From NCBI GenBank assembly GCA_002897115.2, contig BCIH01000008.1, forward strand, positions 83,971-147,970: a stretch of 64,000 bases of DNA. Reading direction: 5' to 3'. The notes beneath the pieces were generated by a model. It made no database searches and was not told where the DNA came from. It worked only from the letters and a program-made list of their open reading frames with translations. Positions 38,390 through 48,965 of the stretch are shown in pieces; within the stretch, counting starts at the first letter, position 1, and each line of letters begins with the position of its first letter. Both the position numbers and the translations under genes were made by a program. The stretch is from Prototheca cutis (Eukaryota > Chlorophyta > Trebouxiophyceae > Chlorellales > Chlorellaceae).

Positions 38390-39451
38390 TCAACACTCCA
38401 CGCTTGCAGTCGTGCTGCTGCCAGCACTATGACATACTCCAGAGTCATCTGAGCCAACTTGAGGGATACCGACGAGGTCTGCGGCCCGCAAGCGGGGCAG
38501 GTGGGTGATGGCGAAAGCCATCGGGAAGCCATCTGTCACCAGCACGCCCGGGTGGCGCGCGATGTCGTCGACAAAGCCGTGCCAGTAGATGACCATGCCC
38601 GGTCCAAACCTGTGAACATACAGTTCATACTGCTCTTCCAGCAGCTGCCGGTGCATGCGCCCATCGCCAAATGTTGCCTTGCTGTCGATCCAGTGCACCA
38701 CGCACCCTGCCACCGCCAGCGGCACGGCCAAGCACGCATCCGGGGTCTTGAAAAAACCTCTCGCACGCAGCGCCGGCTCCGTCCAAAATGCCGCACCGGC
38801 CATCTCCAGCGCAGCATCCAGCCGCCCCTCCGCGGCCGCTCCCGCCGCCCGGCGGCCCTCGTCGGCCGCCGGGCTGCAGCACGTGTCGGCGTCAACACAG
38901 GCTGCCAGCTGGCGGCCCAGCACACGCAGTGCGCTGGGTGTTGGTGCCCGTGCTCCACCGCCACGCACGAGCTCCGGCAGGCGACCGGGGTCGCGCAGCG
39001 CGGCAGTGGCGCCGGCTCGGCCCAGTCCCAGGTCCAACGCCTCCAACACCCGCCGCGCCAGCACGCAGGGAGGGACGTCCTGCTCGTATGCCGCCTGAAC
39101 CAGATCCAGCTCGGAAGGGATTGGCAGTGAGTGTTCGGAGGGTTGGTTGCCCCCGACCACCCCGGGGCCGTCCTCCTGCTCACCGCCCGCCCCATCGACC
39201 GGCAGGCCCCAGGCCTGCAGCCACCGTGCAGCCAGGGCTTCGGCGGGCACGGTCAGCGCGGCATGGCGCCGTTTAACATTGGCCTGCACCTCTTGTGCAT
39301 ACACGCTGCGCGCCGCATCCTCAGACACGCCGTGCGCGACGGCCACGAGTCGTAGGTGTGGCGCTGCGCTGCTGGGCAACCTCAGCGTGCGCACCAGGGC
39401 ACGGTAGCGCTCCGGGTCCATGCCCCGACCAAGCTCGAGCCCCGGACGCAT
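38390..39451 (-). CDS. CDIN1: CDIN1 (C15orf41)-type predicted nuclease
   Basis: A single uninterrupted frame of 353 aa on the minus strand. A start at Met 11 (MDPERYRALV, 39421) fits the family N-terminus better than 39451. Human CDIN1 partners codanin-1 and carries a PD-(D/E)XK-type restriction-endonuclease fold. The N-terminal half matches the two-helix region (ARSVYAQEVQANVKRRHAAL). The C-terminal domain carries the TPD signature KTPDACLAVPLAVAGCVVHW, then IDSKATFGD with the nuclease-like Asp and Lys, EEQYELYVHRFGPGMVIYWH, and GVLVTDGFP. The human protein is about 280 aa. The extra length comes from an Ala/Gly-rich insert near the middle. It is the only sizeable intronless gene recognised with confidence in the window. 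Confidence 0.85.
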   Translation of the reverse strand: MRPGLELGRGMDPERYRALVRTLRLPSSAAPHLRLVAVAHGVSEDAARSVYAQEVQANVKRRHAALTVPAEALAARWLQAWGLPVDGAGGEQEDGPGVVGGNQPSEHSLPIPSELDLVQAAYEQDVPPCVLARRVLEALDLGLGRAGATAALRDPGRLPELVRGGGARAPTPSALRVLGRQLAACVDADTCCSPAADEGRRAAGAAAEGRLDAALEMAGAAFWTEPALRARGFFKTPDACLAVPLAVAGCVVHWIDSKATFGDGRMHRQLLEEQYELYVHRFGPGMVIYWHGFVDDIARHPGVLVTDGFPMAFAITHLPRLRAADLVGIPQVGSDDSGVCHSAGSSTTASVEC

Positions 39452-40741
39452 CGTGCCAGTCGGAGAGGCGCAGCAGGTGAGCCGGGGACACCCGAATCAA
39501 TTGCCCAGCCGGTTCATGGTGTCGGTGGGGGGGTGTCAGGACATCCACCGCACCCCACACGCGCTCCTAGGAAATGTGATACACGTGCATCGTCATGATC
39601 GGATGCCTCGTGTAGATGTGAGCTGCGAGGTCGCGGGTCCACCCCGATCCAGGGTACCTTGGCCTGGCGCTCCCAAAGTGATCCGCGGGCTCGCAAAGAA
39701 GGCCGCCACGCTCGAAAGACAGTGATGGATGCTCAGAACTCCAATGCCCGTAATCCATGTGTATGCAGAAGAAAGTTTCAGAGGCTGACAATCATCGAGG
39801 GCGTGCCATGCAATGCATCGGATCGACGCCGTCGATCACCACTCCTCGGGACGTCCCCCACGCAGGCCGCGAACGTCCGGCACCCTCGGAACCGCCTTTC
39901 GCGGCGCCTTGGCCCCTCCCTTTCTGAAATTCACTCATCTCCTGCAAGCATTACATTGTATCATGGGGGCCTGGGCTGCCAGGTCACCGCGCTGCCTTTG
40001 CATGCCAAAGAGGCAGGCAAGCGGGGGTTGGCACGTGAAATTGCAAGGGTGGGGGTCATCAATGCGTACCATGGAAACAGGGGTAGAGGTGAGTGTGATG
40101 CATGCACTAAAGTCCAGAGACCAAGAGCAGTATCGATGGTCGATGCCGTGAACATGTTGAGGGTAGTAGTGTGGGTGGACGTTGGAAATATGATGAGCAG
40201 AAGGGTACATTCGCGCGAATTCCGTAGCGCAGTTCCTTTTTGTGAAACGAGAGACGACGTCGCCAAGATGCGGCGTGCCAAAGATCAAGGCAGCTGGCTG
40301 GCTGTGTGACGAAAATGCAGCAGCAATGAGCATGGCCCGGGAGGCACTCCAATTGAGTAGACAATGGTTTGTCCTGGGAACAGCGAACGAGAAAGATCAA
40401 TTCGACGCTGGGCAGGGTTGAGGCAGTGAGGGGAGGCCTCGGTGCGGCTCTCCAAAAATGGCAAAAGGATTATTAATCAAACAATCGATGGAGCGATATA
40501 CACGCAGTACTGACGCAGTGTTTCAAGTGCGTGGGTGGACTCGGGGTTTGGACAGGGGCAAAGGGGGGGGGCGCGTCAGCCGCGCGAAGAGTCGCCCCTT
40601 TGCCGCTGCAAGGTTCCGGACACTTATTCAATGGCCCTGGGACTCCTTGCCATGCATCGATACAAGGCTGGGCCCAAGTCTGCGACGCTAAGCCGATGCC
40701 GTGAGCCTTCAGCACTCTGGGCCAGGGGCAGAGACGAAACC
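39452..40741. other. Intergenic stretch without convincing genes
   Basis: About 1.3 kb upstream of the CDIN1-like gene. An open frame at 39659-40309 (plus) has random-looking composition and no splice partners. No RNA gene or repeat was recognised. Confidence 0.4.
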
Positions 40742-41422
40742 TCAGCACTCCAGGCCAGAGCCCTGCACCCAGGAGTCCAGGGACTGCACGCGGCCAACAG
40801 AGATTGCGGGCCCCGACGAGGGCACGGGTCGGCAGTCCTCGCTGGCCGCTGGGACGGGCCTCGGGCGCGCCCTGGCCGCCGGCGGGCGAGGCGGGCGGCC
40901 GCTGCCGATTCGGGCGGGGCCAGCCCAGTCAGACAGCGAGGCCTCCCGGCGTGAGTGCGCCAGTGAGATGCCGCCACGGTTCCCGGGCTCGCCGTCAGGT
41001 ATGGGGAATGGGGCATACGCTGCGAACGCAGAGCTCGGGGCTGCTGGGGGCCAAGGCCACGGCGCTTCTCCCACACATATCATGGGGGTGGCCGTGGCAG
41101 CAGGTGGGGGGCTGGGAAAACCCGTCCAGCCCGTTTCGTTTAAAGCCGGACCCTGGGCCCGCTCAGGGGTCTTGTCCGGGGTAGAGGCGCTGGCCTGGGC
41201 GCTGAGCGCGACCTTGAGCGCGGTTTGGGCCTGATCGGGGGTCAGACCCAGGGTCACGAGCACGCTCAGCACCTGCTCCTCCGTCTGGCACAGAGAAAGC
41301 GCCAGGGCCACGTTGGACGTTGGGACCTCAAATCCCAGCGGGCAGCAGGCGTCCGCCGAGCCAGGCATCGGCGCGGGATCATTGGATGGCCCGGAGCTCG
41401 AGTTGGCGACCAGGGCGCTCAT
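40742..41422 (-). CDS. Hypothetical protein, Pro/Ala-rich with a short UBA-like helical segment
   Basis: One minus-strand frame of 226 aa. After a Ser/Pro-rich start comes NVALALSLCQTEEQVLSVLV with TLGLTPDQAQTALKVALSAQ, which has the spacing of a small three-helix bundle like UBA/CUE domains. The rest is low-complexity Pro/Ala/Ser/Arg. No introns are apparent. It sits in a gene-poor, GC-rich region, so it could be a chance frame. The regular hydrophobic pattern in the helical part is the reason for listing it. Confidence 0.35.
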   Translation of the reverse strand: MSALVANSSSGPSNDPAPMPGSADACCPLGFEVPTSNVALALSLCQTEEQVLSVLVTLGLTPDQAQTALKVALSAQASASTPDKTPERAQGPALNETGWTGFPSPPPAATATPMICVGEAPWPWPPAAPSSAFAAYAPFPIPDGEPGNRGGISLAHSRREASLSDWAGPARIGSGRPPRPPAARARPRPVPAASEDCRPVPSSGPAISVGRVQSLDSWVQGSGLEC

Positions 41423-42399
41423 GTGTCCACAACCCGATGGATGCGCCTCGAACCACGCCTGAGTTGGGGTAATTCCAAAGTCAAAATCTCAGAAACGGCA
41501 GCGCCAGACCAATGACGCGTGCAGCCCGAGACAGGCCCCAAGTCCTTGCCCCGAGCGAAGACCGGCCTGTCACCTTCACCGTGTGGAAAGAACGTTTCCT
41601 TGTACTCTCTATACCTTTAAATCTGGAACTGGTCTCTTGGTATGTTCGTGTCAGACAGATTCATACACCTATAAGCAGTGAACAAACGAACGTGTTTTGG
41701 CTGAAAAATTGCCCCCGTCCGACTTCGACCAATGAGGGGCCGCGGAAGCTGGCAGTCCAACGTGAATGGCATCGTACAGGTTTACAAGCCTTGGCTCGCC
41801 CGACCAGAGATGCCATGACCTCAAACGATGTAGTAAAATCGATCAATGACAGTTATGTCTTGCAAAGAGCCCGATGGTCAGTGTTGCTGACGGAAGTGGC
41901 AGCGCGCGCTGGTGGGTCATTGACGAAACGCTGGCGTGGAATCCCCCGACACTGCCGCGACCCCGAAGCTAACAGTGCGCGTGGCAAGCTGCACCCCTGT
42001 CGGTTGCAAACGTGTGTTGTAGCAGCCCTTTTATTTGTTGCTGGTTGTAGGAAGCATGCATGTTCTGCGCCGAGCCGATGGAAGCCGGACAGACACCGGT
42101 TGAATTCGCAAAGCTTATCTGGTGGGCAGAAGGCGGTGGGCACTATTTTAACAAGTCGTCTTAGGGGCCCTTATACGCCCACCAACCTCGCCCACTGCAC
42201 GACACTTTTTATTCCAAAGCACTTACGCAATGGGCGGGCACCTCTGGGAAGGAAGTGGGCGTGTCTGCACGCAGCTCCCCTCTGAAGCCCCCCGGGAGGG
42301 CCGACCCAAGATCGGGCACTTTGAACAGCGTGGACAGGCCTTTGAAAATGCCAGTTCCTTTCATAAATACGTATATAAAAGGAATTTATACGATTAGAA
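41423..42399. other. AT-richer intergenic stretch
   Basis: Holds CCAAT-like boxes (near 41507 and 41729). A plus-strand open frame at 41512-42285 shows no domain and no coding-like pattern. Probably regulatory or neutral DNA. Confidence 0.35.
42372..42380 (+). promoter_or_regulatory. TATA-box candidate
   Basis: TATATAAAA lies 28 bp upstream of an ATG at 42400 and inside an unusually AT-rich patch for this genome. Confidence 0.4.
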
Positions 42400-42669
42400 A
42401 TGGAAGAGAGCGCCGTATATTCGCGATTGAAGTGGTTTGCCAAACCCCGCCTCCTGACCCTTACGCACGACGGTGGGAAGAGTGCCCAAGGGGGACAGGG
42501 AGGAGCTTGGGGCGCCCTCTTTGGAGCCCTGAGGACGCCCGTCCTCTGGCCCGTTCCCTTGGGGGAACTCGTGGTTTCACTTCTGGATGATTATTACATT
42601 GTTGCGCTGACAATTCAAAGCAGGAAACATGTGATCAGGGAGTTGCAGACAATTCAGTCTGGGAGTTGA
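42400..42669 (+). CDS. Possible small protein downstream of a TATA box (89 aa)
   Basis: The frame begins MEESAVYSRLKWFAKPRLLT and includes a hydrophobic run VPLGELVVSLLDDYYIVALT. There is no recognised domain. Its 3' end overlaps the end of the minus-strand hypothetical gene by about 35 bp. Support is limited to the nearby TATA-like element. Confidence 0.2.
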   Translation: MEESAVYSRLKWFAKPRLLTLTHDGGKSAQGGQGGAWGALFGALRTPVLWPVPLGELVVSLLDDYYIVALTIQSRKHVIRELQTIQSGS

Positions 42670-43531
42670 GTACCAGCGTCGGGGGCAGTGAACCAAATGG
42701 CGCCACTGAAGCTTTCGGGACTGCAAGAATTTTAGCCCTGGCACTCTTCTTGAGCTTCGGGGGCTTGGCCTCCATGCAAGACTTGTGTTTTTTCGACCCG
42801 GGAGGGGGGTTGGTGTGGAGGTGTTTGTTGTAGCGGCACTCCTGCTCGAGGAAATCCATCAACACAGAGCGTGCTGTCTCAGGAAGATCAGTTGCAACCT
42901 CGCTGACAACCTCCCGAAGCACATCCCTTTCGTGGTCGGGCCCGTTTCTTCCATACGCCCAAGCGAAGCCATCCGAAATGAACTCAGCTTCGCGGTCCCG
43001 CCGCACATGGAATGAGGTTCCAGCCCCATCCCCAGTCTAGCTCCCAACACCAGGAGGTAGGCCGACCAGCTGGCTGTCCTCGGCGATGCGCTGGGGCCTG
43101 GCATCAGCGCTAGTCCCCAGCGAATCCCGTTGGGCATACCGCGTGTTGGGTCGGCACTGCCTGGCACTCAGCGAGTCCTCCTCGCAAATTTCCTCCGCAT
43201 CCTCCTGCAGCGATAGCCAAGAAGCAGGAATATTTCAACGAGCCATTCAGTGTGTCTGTTGGGGGGGCCCCCCCACCCGCAGGCCAGGACACCCCTCCGA
43301 CAAACGATATGGTGCACGTGCTTACCCTGGGACCTTAACAGAGACCTCCAAATCTCGCAGCAGATCTGGGTACTTAGGCAGGATGTGGGTGCATGCGCCA
43401 AGCGTCTCGTTGTCAGGGATCCCCGCCTGTTCTCGCTCACGGAACTTGACTGTCCTTTCGAGAGTGTCATTCGTCGCGCATGCATCTCTTGCCAGCTCCC
43501 CTAGCACCGCTTCCCGGCATGCGCTCGACAT
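42635..43531 (-). CDS. Hypothetical protein with an in-frame stop or 30-nt intron
   Basis: Minus strand. Exon 1 is 43334-43531 (MSSACREAVLGELARDACAT, then a Glu/Arg/Leu-rich stretch) and splices in phase 0 to an exon starting 43204 (EDAEEICEEDSLSARQCRPN). That frame reaches TAG at 43037-43039, then stays open for 134 more codons to 42635, including RDREAEFISDGFAWAYGRNG and EVATDLPETARSVLMDFLEQ, which look genuinely coding. The TAG is the last triplet of a 30-nt GT...AG segment (43037-43066) whose removal keeps the frame. The three options are a very short intron, stop-codon readthrough, or a decayed gene. No family was recognised. Confidence 0.4.
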
Positions 43532-44381
43532 CGAGGCGCATCCCTGGTGCCGTCAAGCACCATTCGCCGCTGGAACAGCCTCGCCCTTGGCAGCGTGAGG
43601 CTGAGTTCAGACGTCCACTCTCATCAGAGTCGCATCGGCCCTCAATGTCGCCACTCTGAAATAGGCTTGGCATCCCTGTTGGACAGTGACCGTTTTCTTT
43701 GAACTGCTATTGTGGTTCCGGAGTTCAGGCCCATGTGCGCATTTGTGCCGGATAACGTTGTAACGGTCCCTGTGCGCGGAGAGTGCATGCGGACAGAAAG
43801 GTGAGGAAGGTGCTCAGGACAGCCGCCATCGCACGTCTCTCACGCACCCTCACAACCTCACCGCTTCTCTCGGCACAGAGGAATGATGGCTTGCCGCATG
43901 CAGCCTCGCCATACCCAGAGCGAAGTCTTCGAGCCTGTTAGAAGGCACGAGTGCGGACAGGAGCGTATTCCTGCCCCGGTTGGTCGGCACGAGCCCCAGT
44001 CCCATCCAGCTGATGGGCCCCTCGAGGCTCAACCACGGGAAGATCGGCATCGCCACTGTGCTCCTCATCAGCCTCCTCAGACGTAGCAAATACTTTTCTG
44101 CATAAAATAAAAAATATTCGAGCGGTAGACAGGCCTCCAGGATGCGACAGCTGTGAGATAACCAGTTTTAAAATTCGACAGCGCCGGCAACCAAAGTTCC
44201 GACATGATCAGGCCTGCTTGCGCAAATCCCTGGTGAGACCGTTTTCCCATTGCATTCGCGTTATTCTGGTTGATTAAACTGGATCGAAACCTCGTGGCCG
44301 AGGTGGGTGGGAAGCCGCTGATCAGCTGTGGTGAGAGGCGCGCCGCCTGGCAAGCCGCCTCCGGACCAGGGAACCAGAACC
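43532..44381. other. Intergenic stretch with unexplained open frames
   Basis: Minus-strand 43850-44089 is open (MLRLRRLMRSTVAMPIFPWL) and plus-strand 43883-44086 is open on the opposite strand. Neither is convincing. An AT-rich patch at 44088-44125 and the PRMT4 promoter follow. Confidence 0.35.
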
Positions 44382-46367
44382 ATGGAGAGGAGCGCGCGGG
44401 TGAAGCATGCCGGGGGCGTGATGGGGGACTTGGTTTCCGTCGTCGACAGCTCCATCCTGAGATCGGACGTTCTCCTTCGGGTCTGCCACTTGGACTCGGG
44501 GGAATGCGGGCTGGAGGTGGTCTGCGGGGCGGTCGAGACCTCACTCCAGCCCCATCAGGCAAGAATTTGGGTTGTCCTGGGACGTGCTTTGTTTTTGGCG
44601 GGGAATCGTGACTGCTGGCCGTGGTTGGTTGTATCAGGAACTTTTGCTTGCCATGTGAGCAACAACACCGACCATCGCCACATCCCGTTTTGCATGGTGA
44701 CACGGCGCATGTGCAAAGGTGTTCCGGGGGAAGCCGGGCATGGAAGTGGAGCAGTCGGAGTTTCAGACCCAATCACCCACGCAACTCCAAGCCGGCCCAC
44801 CAATGCGTGTGCAGGTCTGGCGTGAATCAGAGGGCAGTGTCATGCTTCGCCTGCCGGCGGGTTTTAACGACGGGGCACACGCAGTGACGGCCCGGATCCA
44901 GCCGTTCACCCCTGAACTCGGCCGACTGCTGGACAGCTTGCAAGCGGGGGTCGGGGAATCCTCGATGATGGCGGGTCCCAGTGGTGCGACCAACGCTGTG
45001 GATGCGACTGCCCGCAGCGTCTTCCAGTGTCGCACTGAGCCGTCGTCAGCCGAAGCATATTTCGGATACTACGGCCAGCTGGCTTCACAGCAAAACATGC
45101 TGACCGATGCCATACGGACGGGGACCTACCACGCCGCAATCACACGCAATGCTGCTGACTTTGCTGGCGCAACGGTGCTGGATGTGGGCGCGGGGTCGGG
45201 CGTGCTTTCTTTGTTTGCCGCAGCCGCCGGCGCTTGCCGTGTCTATGCGGTGGAGGCTTCGGGCGCCGCTGCCCACGCCGAGGCGCTGGCGGCAGCGCAG
45301 CCCGCGCTGGCGAGCCGGGTGTCTGTCATTCGGGGACGCGTCGAGGAGGTGCACTTCCCGGAACGGGTCGATATCCTCGTCTCCGAGCCCATGGGCACGC
45401 TGCTAGTCAACGAACGCATGCTGGAGAGCTACATTGCCGCCCGAGACCGGCATCTCAAGCCGGGTGGAAAGATGTTTCCTGTGAGTCGTTGCTGTTAGGG
45501 ACTCACGGTTGTTTCTTATAAAACTTATTTTTCGTCCTGCTTCTTTCTTTCTTTTGGGATTCTTTGCTATAGCTCGCGATGACCAAGGCCTGCTGTCATC
45601 CGAACACCACCGAACAGGGGGCTGCTGTCCCACACCGATACCCACTCATACCATAATCAATCAATGAGCAGGGCTCAGCGACGATCCATGTGGCGCTGTT
45701 CAGCGATGCGACACTGCACGCCGAGGTGGCGGCTCGCGGGGCGTTGTGGCAGAACGGCAACTTCTATGGCCTGGATCTCCGGTGCCTGGCCGGCAAGGCC
45801 ATGTCCGGGTACTTTGCCCAGCCCGTGGTGGATGCCATCCCCGCCGGCGTCCTGGTGAGCAACGCCGCCGAGCATGGCATCGACTTCCACACCGTCACCG
45901 CGGCCGAGCTGCAGGACATGAGCATTCCATTTGCACTCCAGGTGTCGGCACCGTGCATCGTCCACGGCGTGGCCACCTGGTTTGACGTCCTGTTCCGCGG
46001 TACCACAGACACGAGGCGGCTCAGTACCGCGCCTGGAATGCCAACCACGCACTGGTACCAGCTGCGTTGCCTGTTGGAGCGCCCGCTGCATGTGACCCAG
46101 CCCGGCCAAACGGTGTCAGGAGAGCTCCGCCTCACAGCGCACGCACGGCAGTCGTACGACGTGGAACTGGAAGCGCGGGTCGACGGCGCCGACGGACCCT
46201 CCAGCCGCGGGCGCTACGATTTGAAAGATCCCTACTACCGCCAGAGCATGGCGGCATGGTACGCTACCCCAGCCCCGGCAGCCACAGGCGAGGCGGCTGC
46301 TGAGGCTTCTTGCCTCGTTCACGACACAGCGCCAGCCACGGTGGCGCCTGCCCACGATCATGCCTGA
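44382..46367 (+). CDS. PRMT4: Protein arginine methyltransferase 4 (CARM1)
   Basis: Three exons, 44382-44558, 44719-45480 and 45672-46367, all phase 0, 544 aa. The first intron starts with GC. The enzyme makes asymmetric dimethylarginine on histone H3 and other nuclear proteins. Visible features: [20 protein letters not shown] with [12 protein letters not shown]-binding motif [21 protein letters not shown]; acidic end of motif I YAVEASG; double-E loop [20 protein letters not shown]; post-[24 protein letters not shown] loop [20 protein letters not shown]; and [15 protein letters not shown] in the barrel. The N-terminal PH-like region encoded mostly by exon 1 is poorly conserved, as usual. The length matches plant PRMT4 (about 530 aa). 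Confidence 0.93.
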
Positions 46368-46776
46368 GCATGTTAGGGTTGACTTCCCCGACGCAAAGAA
46401 CGCTGGATGTTTTGCAGGCAAATTCCCCTGGATGCTCAGTCTTCAGAAGAGACCATATTCCTGGACAGTACGACCAGAATTTGCATCATGCAAAAAAAAA
46501 CCCCAATAATCTTTGGATCACTTTTTCCCGGATCGGGCGGGCCAGGGTGTCGTGCCGGCACGGCCCCCAACATCCTGCTCGGGGTATATCCGCGCTCGCA
46601 TTGCGCTTTGGTGTTAGAGAGAGGGCAGGGGTCTGTCTGCGAGACTGGCCGGGCACGGCGAGGTACCAGCGCCCAAGTCACCCGGGTACTGCCTCGAGCG
46701 GGTCTCGCCATGCGTCCGGTCCCGGCACGCTGCATGACTGTATGACACGCGCCCCCTGCTCCGACCCAGTGCCGAA
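46368..46776. other. Intergenic stretch, PRMT4 to PPT1-like gene
   Basis: Holds the PRMT4 3' untranslated region and the promoter of the thioesterase gene. No gene is seen. Confidence 0.5.
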
Positions 46777-48417
46777 ATGATGCGTTGCATGGAGAAATTC
46801 TGTCGTGCGGTGCTGGTCGTCTTGCTTCTGACCCTGGTCCTCCCCGCGTCGGCCTCCCGGGAGAATGGCACCGCCGAGCACCTCCCGATCGTCCTGTGGC
46901 ACGGTGAGACGACCTGGACTCCTGTGCACCGATGCCATGACTCTGGGGAAGGGAAGGAATGTTGTTACCGCTGTGAGCCTGGCCTGGATGGATGAGGATA
47001 GTGTGACTATGGTGGCGCCCATGCTGCACCCCCGTCACCCGCACACAGGCATGGGCGACTCTTGCTGCAATCCCCAGGGCGTGGGCGCGGTGATGGATCG
47101 CATCCGTGCGGCGCTGCCAGGCGTGTTTGTGCACAGCATTGCGACCGGGAACACGCAGGCCCGCGATGTGATGTCCAGCTACTTTGGCGACGCCAACGCC
47201 CAGGTGGCGACGGCCTGTGACACACTGCGTGCGCTGCCCGAACTTCAGAGAGGCTGGGTGGGCGTGGGGTTCAGTCAGGGCGGTCTGCTCATGAGGGCCC
47301 TGGTCCAGCGGTGCACACGGCCGGGCGATCCTCGGCCCCACTCCCTGGTCACCATGGGGTCGCCCCACCAGGGCGTCATGGACATCCCGGGGTGCTGGCA
47401 GCCGGAGCAGGCCGTCTCCCGCAAGCTCGGCTGGTCCTGGTGCGAGGTCAGCTGGAGAGACGAAGTTTTGGGTGATTCGGACTGAAGCATTCGAGCTGTG
47501 ATTCCCCATGCCGCTGCACAGTCACACACGACAAGCAAACTCGGATTCCTCCCAATGTTAAAACTTCCGCAGGCAATGCAGTCGCTGCTGGGGCAGGGCG
47601 TCTACTACCCCTGGCTCCAGCATTCCCTGGTCCAGGCGCAGTACTTCAAGGTTCGTGGGGAAGGGAAGGTGGAACCTGTCTTTCTGGAAGCAGATGGTAC
47701 GAACGAACACCCCCCCTCCAAATCGTTGCAGCAGAAATAACAAAGCAGGTGCTATGCTATGACAATCAACACACAGGATCCGTTCCACCTGGACTGGTAC
47801 CTTGACCAGTCGGCCTTGCTTGCGGATATCAACAACGACCGGGCCGAAAAGAACACAACATACAAGGCGGCCCTCACAGCGCTACAGCGCTTGGTCCTGT
47901 TCCAGTTTGACAATGATATCACTGTCGTTCCACGCGGCAGCTCCCAGTTTGGGTTTAACAATGGCACCACGCTGGTGCGTGGGCGGGTGGTGGGAAGACT
48001 GGTGGTGCATGGAGCGAGGGCCAATGCGCCTGAGAACAAGATCCTGGACCCTCACTCAGTTTGGTCTTTTCCTGCCTTCTTTCATGAATCGAATCAATGC
48101 ATTGCAATACACGTGCCACAAAATACTCCCCCCCCCCTTCAAAAAAAATAAATCAACATACAAAATAAACTCAGGTCCCGCTGCGGAGCCAGACGCAATA
48201 CAAGGAGGACTGGCTGGGGCTCAGGACTCTGGACGAGGCGGGGCGTCTCGTGCTCGAGCGCTGCCCCGGTTTCCACATGCAGTTCACGCTTGACTGGTTC
48301 GAGGACCGAGTGGTGAGTCCACTGCTCGCCGTGCCGGCCAGCGAGGGCCCCGGGACCTGGGGCGAACGCGGCGCCGAGGGCGGGCCAGTGACCATGGGAG
48401 CCGTTGCCACTGCCTGA
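46777..48417 (+). CDS. PPT1: Palmitoyl-protein thioesterase (PPT1 family)
   Basis: Five exons: 46777-46903, 47049-47446, 47573-47650, 47777-47974 and 48175-48417, giving 347 aa with consistent phases. This lysosomal/vacuolar enzyme removes fatty acyl groups from cysteines of proteins. A signal peptide is clear (FCRAVLVVLLLTLVLPASAS). Then come IVLWHGMGDSCCNPQGVGAV, the nucleophile elbow GWVGVGFSQGGLLMRALVQR (Ser of GFSQG), SLVTMGSPHQGVMDIPGCW, FHLDWYLDQSALLADINNDR and KNTTYKAALTALQRLVLFQF. The catalytic His is likely in CPGFHMQFTLDWFEDRVVSP. The stretch that contains the catalytic Asp in animal enzymes reads VVPRGSSQFGF here and lacks Asp, a point plant homologues seem to share. A tail of about 30 residues extends past the usual end. 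Confidence 0.92.
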
Positions 48418-48965
48418 TCATTGTTTTTCCGCTGGGTGACTGGAATCCCTCACACATCAGCAAGTCCTTTGCAATGCAGACTTGTCTGTAGCGATTTCGT
48501 TTCTTCTGTATGCACTTGCTGCATGGAGAGTTTTTGCGTCTGCCTTGGCCGATGGGCCCGGAGGCGCACGGTCCTTCGGTGCTCGGTGGACCAGGACTTT
48601 TGTACCATTTCATAACCCGTAAAGATTTCACACGCCCACCAAACATGTATGCGACTGGTTCTCCCTACATAATTGCTCCCAATATCTTGGGTCGTACCAC
48701 CTTCTCTTTACAGTGAGATCGATCAGTGCTGCAGACACGCAGTTTTAGGGAGGGTCAGGGGACGGGAAGACTCCAGAAGACTCCCAGAGAACAGGCAAAA
48801 GGGAGAGAAGCTCAATAACATGCGCGGCCTGCCGTTCTGCTGCGCTGTTGATCGCAGACGACGAGGTCAACGAACAATCCCTCCTCCATCAATCAAGCGC
48901 ACAGAAACAGACATGCAAGAGGGATCATCTCTTCCCCCTCGCAATGCCACTGCCACTGCTCCTCC
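48418..48965. other. Intergenic stretch between convergent genes
   Basis: The 3' ends of the PPT1-like and GPHR genes face each other. There is no convincing gene. Confidence 0.5.

Noticed and set aside
39659..40309. 216-codon plus-strand open frame
   Set aside because: Arg/Ser/Ala composition expected of GC-rich non-coding DNA. No motif is seen and no exon partners were found.
41512..42285. 257-codon plus-strand open frame
   Set aside because: Residue composition is random-looking, there is no domain or splice context, and the DNA has promoter-like CCAAT and AT-rich patches.
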